Below are positions 56,014-64,000 of a stretch of 64,000 bases of DNA, piece after piece. The stretch is from Cryptomeria japonica (taxonomy: Eukaryota > Streptophyta > Pinopsida > Cupressales > Cupressaceae): the NCBI RefSeq assembly GCF_030272615.1, contig NW_026728917.1, positions 186,001 through 250,000 on the forward strand. Direction: 5' to 3'. A program made the translations under genes and the position numbers. The notes under the pieces were generated by a model. The model was not told where the DNA came from. It made no database searches and was given only the letters and a program-made list of their open reading frames with translations. Each line of letters starts with the position of its first letter. Position 1 is the stretch's first letter.

Positions 56014-58645
56014 TTCTCTCACTTGTCGAAGAACTTTCAAGAGCAAAGGGAGTATCAACACAATAATTTAACTACTAGGGGCCATGAGGCCCATAGACTC
56101 ACAACACCATTTAAACCTCTTTATGCTCACAGTGTTAGTTAAAGAATCTAGAATATTCATCAAAGTCTCTACCTTAACCAACTTCACCTTACCATCTTCA
56201 ACCATATCTCTGACAAAATGATACTAAACATCAATGTGCTTAGTCTGGGCATGAAATGCTGGGTTCTTAGTTAAATGCAGATCACACTCTGACTGTCACA
56301 GTAAAGTGTCACTATTTCTTGTTTTATTTGAATATTTTAACAAAGTCTCTTAACCCAAATGGATTCTTTACAAGCATGAGTAGCTACCATATACTCTTCT
56401 CTTGTAGTGGACAAAGAAACCACAACTTGCCGCTTACTCATCCTATTAATTGCACCGCCAAATAAAGTAAATACATAAGCAATGGTGGATCTTCTGCTAT
56501 CAATATAACCTGCCCAATCTAAATCCACATATCCATGAATATCAAGGTAAATCACATCTCCAACCAAATTACCATGATAACAAAGAGAATACTTAGAGGT
56601 ACCCTTCAAATATGTAAAGACTCTTTTGACTGCATCCCAATGAACTCTATCAGGATTAGAAATATGTTTGGAAAGAACTCCCACTTCTTGGGTAATGTTT
56701 GGTCTAGTACAAACCGTTGCATATATCAAACTTGCAATTGCACTCTGGTAAGGCACTCTACTCATTTCTTTCATCTCTGATGGAGATGTAGGACAATCTA
56801 AAATAGATAATTTCATTCAAACTGTGAAGGGAACACATAATGGTCTACAATCCTGCATGTTGAACCTCTGTAAAACTGAATTCACATACTTACTCTGCCC
56901 TAGCCATAGCTTTATGTTCACTCTATCTCTTCTAATTTACATCCCAACAATGTTTTTCGCTGCACCAAGATTATACATTTAAAATTTAGCAGCAAGCTGA
57001 GAATTCAATTCTGAAATCATACATTTTCCTTTACCAATGAATAACATATCATCAACATATAATGCAATGTACAAGAAATGATCACCATTAGATTTATAAA
57101 AGACATAGTGATCTGATTTAGAATGCTCAGATCTTAAAATCAACACATTTGTATTAAATTTTTGGTGCCACATCCCAGGACTCTGTTTGAGGCCATACAA
57201 TGATTTCTTCAATTTATAGACCAAATTACTTTTACCTTTCACCACATAGTGCTCTAGTTGTGTCATATAAATACCTTCCTCTAAATCACCATGAAGGAAA
57301 GTAATTTTCACATCCATTTGCTCGACCTCTAAATTACAAGAAGTAGTAATAGAAAGCAAAAATCTAATGGATGTCATTTTTACAACAGGAGAAAATATCT
57401 CACCATAATCAATACCCTCAACCTAAGAGTAATCTTTTGTAACCAACCTTACTTTATACTTCTCAATGCTTCCATCTGAACCAATATTTTTCTTGAACAC
57501 GCATTTGCAACCAACAGGCTTTCGTCCTTTAGACAATGGTACAAGATCCCATTCATCATTTTTTTTCAAAGCTTTCATTTCTTCTTCCATAGCATTCTTC
57601 CAAGATTCTGCATCATTCCTACCTAATGCCTCTTCTAAAGAAATAGGTTCATCCACATTAGTATTCAAAACAAAAATACATCTCCAATCATTAGGTGAAT
57701 ACCTTTTAGTTGGTTGTCTATGTCATGTACACCTTTGAACAAGCCAAGTTGGAGGTTCTTCCTCATCTTCTAAAGATTCAGATCTAGATGAGCTCTCCTC
57801 AACTTCTTTCCTATCAAGTTGACTCAATTCAACTCTTTTAGGCATAGAAGGGAATTGAATCATATCTTCCTGTTTAGTCTATTATGGTTGCAATGTAGCA
57901 AAAGGAGACTTAATTTCTCTAAAAATAACACTTTTACTATTAATTACCTTTTATGCAACAAGGTCGCAAAGGTTGTATCCTTTTACACCATAACTATAAC
58001 TGATGAAGATACATTTCACAACCTTCTCCTCCAACTTCGTACACTTCTCTTTTGGCACATGAGCATATGCCTCGCAACTAAAACCTCTAAGATGTCTCAA
58101 AGAAGGCTTGTGACCTGACCATGCTTCCATAGGCATTTTATCAACAAGAGTTGATGTAGTAGACCGTTAATCAAGTAGCAAGCAATGACAATTGCTTCAG
58201 CCCAAATTTTTAATTTTAGGCCAGCACAACTCAGCATACTCCTAGCCCTCTCCATCAATATCTTGTTCATTTTTTCTGCAACTCCATTCTGTTGTAGAGA
58301 ATACAGATTTATAATTTTTATGGAATCTATCAAAATCATTAGAGAAAATTAACCACCATTATCAATCTTCAAACATTTAATTTTTTTTTCTAGTTTACAA
58401 TTCGACCATTTCTTTAAATTATTTAAAACGATTGAAAACTTTAGATTTACTCTTTAGTAAGTATACCCCTGTCCTACTAAAATCATCAAAAAAATAAACA
58501 TAAGCAAAGAACAAAGCAAGATGCCACATTTCTCCTCTTTGTCCATCTTAACACCAATGGATACCAATATGTGAATTATAAACAAAAATTAACTATAAAT
58601 AGTAACATCATGTAAATGCCAAGTTGAGACACCATTTTTCCAACA
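55201..58645 (-). mobile_element. Ty1/copia element, internally deleted (unit 2 into unit 3)
   Basis: Identical in layout and length (3,445 bp) to 26300-29744, with target duplications at 55196-55200 and 58646-58650. It crosses the arbitrary unit boundary at 57816/57817. Confidence 0.93.
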
Positions 58646-58966
58646 ATTATATCCCAAAACTCTTGATAAAATTCTATAGGGAACCCATCTAGGCTAGGGA
58701 ATTTTCCCCTTCTTCAAGAGAAACACAATTTTTCCACTCTCAAGAAGAGAGATAGTTCTAAGGAGATCCTCATTCATTGCATCACTAGTAATGGCAGGAA
58801 TACTATCAAGCACAAACCCTTCCTATACATTGGCCAAAATAGAGTCCTCTTTTAACAATTCTGCAAAAACTCTAATGGCTTCCTCAACAATCTCTTTGTA
58901 AGAAGGAATAGGAACTCCCTTAGAGGAAAGAAGAGAATAAAATGAATTTCCTTGGACCTCTTGCCC
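58646..58966 (-). pseudogene. LINE upstream half (unit 3)
   Basis: Counterpart of 830-1150. It pairs with 54541-55200 across the copia. Confidence 0.82.
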
Positions 58967-59049
58967 TTAACTGAATTGTGAAATAAAACCATTAGGCGTC
59001 AAAAATATTGAAAAATAAATTAGTATATATAAAATATATAATATAGTTA

Positions 59050-59190
59050 TCAACTGTAAAGAATCCAAAGCTGAAGTAATATACTAAGAACACCATAATA
59101 AAATTCATCAATTTTTGTTCCAAGGCTTACTGCGTCTTTGTACGCGTCAGGATCGATCCCTTTCTTGGCCTCTTCATACTCAGTTGCCAT
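59050..59190 (-). pseudogene. Orphan ankyrin first exon (unit 3)
   Basis: Third identical copy of the 46-codon relic, with no change seen. Confidence 0.75.
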
Positions 59191-62100
59191 AGATTTTTTT
59201 TTACATTGCTACCTTCAGCGCTATCAAATATGCTTTATTATAATGTCATCAAATAATTCAACCTACAGTATGATCTATAGCAAATTTCTGTGTTTCAACC
59301 TTCAACACTAGTATTATGTCGTGTCTACAGAGGGAATACCCGTCCAAAAGGCGTGGAAGAAATAAGACTATGAGGAGATTCCATCGACAAGATAAATCTC
59401 ACGACTGTGACACTGCCAAAATAGTGGTAATGTGAGTCTCGTTGCCTTCTCATAGAACTTTTTAACCTTTTTTTTTCAAATAGTAGCTACCTGAAGTGAC
59501 CTTTCACTTTTTTTTTGCTATTCACGCTCAGTTGCCATGAAATTTCTTTTCTATTGCCATGAAGTTTTATTTTTCTACTACATTTATACTCTAAAAAATT
59601 TGCAGGTTAGTGACGACTCTTAGCTTTATCTAACCTACCGACCCTTAGATTCAAGATAATTTTTTTTCTAGGGTGATTGATCATTCTGCTAGGCTCTTGA
59701 CGATAGTCTTGAACATCTGTTTACACAATATTAAATAATGTGATTACAAAGTATTATGCTGTGAAATGGATGCGGCTCCACATATTGCAATAATAGACTT
59801 TCTTTAAACATAAAGAGAAAAATGGACATCAAGTCTAAAAGGCGTGGAAAATATATGACAGAAAGAAGTGTCCATCGTCAACATTAACCACATGACTACG
59901 ACCTCGCGAAAGAGTGCCAACACTAAAGTGATTAATCGTTCTGTTTGTCTATTCGTGGTTAGTTGACATGACATCTTTCTTTCGTCATTTTCTAAGGCTG
60001 GTCAAGATGCTTCCTTATAATATCAGTGAATAATGTGACATAAACTATTCTGTTGTGAAATGGATACGGCTCTACACATTAGAATGCATCCTCACTTTAA
60101 AGTAGAAAAATGGGCATAGCTGTTAAAAAAGACATGAAATGACAATATGACAGAAAGGTGATTCTCTTGAAGAAATTGATTTCATGGCTGTCAGTTTTTG
60201 GAAGTGGAGTAAATTGTTTTGAAAATGAATAATAGCTTTATTGTATTTAATAAATTAAAAAGAGAACAATATGACATATTTCCAATGTTTTAGTCAGGTT
60301 GCATTTATGTTAGGAACAATCAAGGACTAACTTCTTTTCTTACAATGAACAATAGTCAAAGAAGCATCAACATTACTCGTAAAACATTTCAGAGTAGTGG
60401 AGTAGGCACCTTCAAAGCAGACAAATGAACTTTTCTAATCATCACATTATTTTGAAAAGGGAGTCTTGTCATCAAAAGATAGAGAATAAAGAACCACCAA
60501 AAGGATAGGACATAAATTAACATATATATGTTATGTTCGATGCAATGTTGTGATTATTTTGAGGAAATATTTTGATACATGTATCTTATGTACAATGGTG
60601 AAATTTTATTTGGAGTTGAAATTATTCCCATATCCTTCTATCTACCTATTACACACATTTATTCCCATGAATAGTTACCCAACCTTATATGTGCATGCTG
60701 CCATACATTTTGTTTATATTTAAGAAGTTATGACGCTCACCCTTACAAAAAAATCTCATCTAGTTCTTACTTGTCTAGATCTAATCATTTGATTGTGTAA
60801 GATTATTTTTCTAGTCACATGATTGACCACAAAATTCGGCACCTAAGCCTCATATTTAAAAATTAATAAATATAATTAATTTTCACCAAATAATCCTTTT
60901 TACTTTCACCTAGAGTTGAAAAAAAAAAGAAGCTTACATCATTAGGTGTTATGAGTTACAATTTAATGAAATTTAGTTTTATTTATTCCATATTTGTCAT
61001 CTTTCAAGAATCCTCTCTCATTGTCTAGTATTAAAGTAGAATAAATAGTGAAACATTTAGATTTAATAAATGAAAAAGAATAACAAACTTGTAATTGATA
61101 GCCCTTGCTTGCTATCATCAATATTTGTACATTTTCTAGGGATTTAATTAAGGAAATTTATCTCTTAAAGACATAATAAAGATCATTCAAGTTATTTCAA
61201 ACTATTGATAGTCTCGAGATGTTTAAGAAGATAAGACTAGATTGAGTTTCACCTAGAGGGAAGCAAAATGTTTGTCAAGCCATAAGAATATAAAGATTTC
61301 ATGATCACAAATTTGACCCATAATTCTAATCTTTAACTTTATAGAACAAAGGATTAATATAGAATTTGAGACCATATTTATGAAGAGAGATTGCCTTTCT
61401 AAATTACAAAGATAAAATAATCTAGAATCTTCATTAGAAATCAAAATTAGTTAATCAAAATATTACATACCCTTATTCATGATATGTATTTCTAAATATA
61501 ATAGATATAGTTATCAATTTTCTATTACCCACCTATCTTTAATTAATTCAAACTAAGGGGACATTTTGATAAGTAATGTTCTCTTTTGTTCTCAAATTTC
61601 ACTTGTAAGATACAAGCTACCAATGGGACATTTGTTTTTCTATTTTGTAGGTTCTCATGATGAGAGCATGTTGAAAGTATATAGTTAAATTATTATTTAA
61701 GTTATCATGTCTTAATAGGGTTGATTACTTATATGGACACATCAACTTCATATAATCTATATCTAATTAGATATCAAATTTACATGAACATTTTTGAGTG
61801 CTATAATATTTTTGATGCATGATCAATTAGGATTCAAACACAATTCAATGTAACGGAAAATATAATTATGAAACTAGCATATATATGTTATTTTCTATGC
61901 AATATTGTGAATATTTTTAGGAAATGCTTGGATACATATATCTTATGAACAATACTGCAATATTGTATGGAATTTTGACTATTCTCCTATCCTTAGGTAT
62001 ATTAATATACATATGCATTCCCATGAATAGTTACCTAATTTTATATGCGCACACTACCATACATTATACTTATCTAAGAAGTTATGACACTTATCCACAC

Positions 62101-62972
62101 ACGAACTCTCATCTAGTTCTTTTTTCCTTAGATCTAGTCATTTGATTGTCTAGGATCATTTCTATAGTCACATGATTGACCACATAATTACACACCTTAG
62201 CCTCATATTTAAACAAAAATAAATAAATAAATTACCAACTAATGCTCTTTACCTTCCCCATCTAGAGTTGCAAAAGTACAAGCTTGGATGATCAGATGTT
62301 TTGTGTTACTGTGTTACCTATTAATTTTTATGTTTACAAATGATTTTTGTTGGATTTTTTGGTTTCATATTTATAAATGTAAATTTAGGTTAGTCAAATG
62401 TTCATATTTCTTACTTAGTTGAGCAATCTCCTATTTTATTCGTAAAAGTTCACTTGTGAGATGGAAGCTATTCATGGAATATTTTTCTTCTATCTTTTAG
62501 GCTCTCATAAGGAATGCATTTTTAATGATGTACTTGTATGATCATGTCTAGATAAGGTCCCTTACTTTATATGGACCCACCCTCTTTTGTAATGAAGAGA
62601 GATTGCATTTCCAAATACAAAGGCAAAATAATCTATCCATTCATCAAGAACCCACAATCTTCAATCAAAAGACTAAACACCCTTATACACTTTATTTGTT
62701 TTCAAGAATCATAAATATAATCATTTAAATATAAAAATAATTTACAAAAATATTATTGACAGTAAATCTAACATTCAACTTGAAGCATACACATATCAAA
62801 TCAGCTCTAAGCACGCAAGTATCTGATTTGAACACAGATGTAGATACTTTGTACACTTCTAATAATATGAAAACATTTAATATTATAAGACATAGTTGAA
62901 TACGATCAAAGTCATGTAGAAATAAGAAGCTGCAACACTGTATCAGACTTGCAAAAGCAACTTTCCCAAACC
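59191..62972. other. Noncoding stretch with diverged repeats (unit 3)
   Basis: Counterpart of 1375-5156. It contains three changes private to unit 3 (59890, 61314, 61837). Confidence 0.6.
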
Positions 62973-64000
62973 TTATTTATCGTTCTCATTGCTATGGTAG
63001 TATAGGATAGCAAGCCACTTGGTTTTGGACCGGCGCACCAAGTCCAAAAGCCCCCATCTTTCTAATTTTATCCACACGTATTCCCCCAGACGGTCAGAAA
63101 GAAAAGGAAGTAGACCGTTCAGGTGGTTAAACCTAGCCTTCTTCACTGTAAACTTTGCAGCCATGTAGAAAAAAGTGAAATTACCACAGAAGCAGATGAT
63201 CAAGCACGCCCCAAGAATGAACCAAGCCAGCTCGGGATTCATGTTGGAAAGCATGGCATACACTGCAAGCATGAAGCCATAGGCCGTAAAGGCAAACGTG
63301 GCACAAACCAATAGGTTGGTAATACAGAGGAACAATACCTTATTTCCCGTGGTAATAGGTGTACTCATCTGCCACATCAGCACCACTAAGAGCGACAGAA
63401 AGAATGCCACACAATCAAAGATGAGAAAAACCTTGAAGGAGGCCAACGGAAGCAGAATCGGCGAACCTAAACTCTTGTCTGAGCCAGTTCCAGGCGCAGG
63501 CGCAGGCGAAATTCCCGATCCCTTTGAGTCCCCATTTCCATTCCCATCGTCCGTCATGAAACTGCCCGGAGCAGTGAAAGCTGCCGTAAATGACATTGTC
63601 GCTAATAGAACTGCCACCACTAGTTCTGTGTTGCGCCTGTCCTCATATGTTTTGTCCACCATCTCAACAGCAACCTCATGTTTCTCTGCACTCACCTTTG
63701 GAGCGCTGTACAAGAATGGCTTGCGATTGGAAGGATAACTGGCCAGAACTGAAATTATCTTGTCAGATTCGTGATAGTGCGTGTTCTCTCTCACGATATC
63801 AAAGGCCGTTAAGCCTGCCTTGTTGACAGCAAACTTGTTTATCCCCGCTATACAAAGCAACGACTTCACCATCTGAAAAATGCAAACTCAAATAAGTTCA
63901 TAAAAATTAAATGATCTATTGGAACTAACTATGCATAAAGATTTCTTCTACGGAAGTTCTTGCCGTGATGATTTTAATTTCTGTCTTCAGTAGAAATACT
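62973..64000 (-). CDS. Ankyrin-repeat/PGG membrane protein, last exon only (unit 3, cut by window end)
   Basis: Exon 3 (62973-63872) and part of intron 2; exons 1 and 2 lie beyond the window. The frame is intact from the acceptor (TTTTTCAG) to the stop. One change at 63557 replaces Val with Met just after the PGG-like motif (TAPGSFVTDD becomes TAPGSFMTDD). This is predicted to be in the loop after the first membrane segment, so a mild effect is expected. Confidence 0.88.

Larger units (their letters stand above)
28916..57816. repeat. Tandem repeat unit 2 (28,901 bp)
   Basis: Second complete period, same orientation as unit 1 and directly abutting it with no spacer. Its differences from unit 1 are a 22-bp deletion at about 44684, a GA tract of about 34 repeats instead of 30, and single-base changes seen at 42129, 43333, 45707, 45901, 46151, 46576, 47139, 47175, 48984, 50716 and 53744. 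Its first 13 kb looks identical to unit 1. Differences were found by reading, so a few may have been missed. Confidence 0.97.
57817..64000. repeat. Tandem repeat unit 3 (first 6.2 kb, cut by window end)
   Basis: Start of a third period, same orientation. It differs from both earlier units at four positions I could see: 59890 (C to A), 61314 (C to T), 61837 (G to A) and 63557 (C to T, a Val-to-Met change in the ankyrin protein). Since units 1 and 2 agree with each other at all four sites, unit 3 is the odd one out here. Confidence 0.96.

Noticed and set aside
1-64000. CRISPR array, bacterial operon, plasmid or phage origin
   Set aside because: The repeats are not short and evenly spaced with unique spacers. 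Genes have introns and the elements are plant retrotransposons.
1-64000. Array as two parental haplotypes joined end to end
   Set aside because: The difference between units is far below the variation usual between alleles of an outcrossing plant, and a third unit is present. A technical duplication is not excluded; only the allele explanation is disfavoured.

Overview
The window looks like nuclear DNA of a plant with a large, retrotransposon-rich genome. A gymnosperm is my best guess, from the style of the LTR elements and the A/T-rich LTR palindromes; this is an inference and the species is not identified. Evidence for a plant nuclear genome: an intron-containing ankyrin/PGG gene with GT-AG introns, Ty1/copia and Ty3/gypsy remnants, a LINE, a plant-mobile-domain pseudogene, and low gene density with high A/T content.

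The main structure is a head-to-tail tandem repeat of about 28.9 kb that fills the whole window. Unit 1 is 1-28915 (28,915 bp), unit 2 is 28916-57816 (28,901 bp), and the first 6,184 bp of unit 3 are 57817-64000. Unit starts are arbitrary (set at base 1), because the array enters before base 1 and leaves after base 64000. By eye, units 1 and 2 differ by about 11 single-base changes, one 22-bp deletion (unit 2, near 44684) and four GA dinucleotides. The length difference (28915 - 22 + 8 = 28901) is fully explained by these two indels. To convert a unit 1 coordinate to unit 2 add 28915 (up to about 15770), 28893 (15794-20450) or 28901 (from 20454). For unit 3 add 57816 to the unit 1 coordinate.

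Order within one unit (unit 1 coordinates): right end of a copia element (1-829); upstream half of the LINE it split (830-1150); an orphan first exon of an ankyrin paralogue (1234-1374, minus); about 3.8 kb of noncoding DNA with diverged repeats; an intact three-exon ankyrin-repeat/PGG membrane protein gene (5157-7816, minus, 659 aa, ACD6/ITN1-like), the only convincing functional gene; a minus-strand LTR-like block (8.5-10.1 kb); a plant-mobile-domain pseudogene with Gly-rich and coiled-coil tail (10.37-13.05 kb, plus); a gypsy-type LTR, primer-site-like motif and decayed gag-protease (14004-16853, plus); a Cys/His-rich pseudogene (17.1-18.1 kb, minus); a 49-bp-arm hairpin (18312-18441); several small local tandem duplications and a GA microsatellite (19.4-25 kb); another LTR-like block (about 21.2-22.8 kb); the downstream half of the LINE (25640-26299); and the copia element (26300-29744), which runs across the arbitrary unit boundary.

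The ankyrin gene is the probable functional cargo. Units 1 and 2 encode identical proteins, and unit 3 carries a Val-to-Met change in the part that is visible. If the array is real it is a very recent copy-number expansion of a gene family known in plant immunity and stress signalling. If it is not real, it is an assembly duplication. The sequence alone cannot decide, although the microsatellite and microhomology indels look like real mutations. The most interesting noncoding item is the long near-perfect hairpin, whose mismatch pattern favours a minus-strand RNA.
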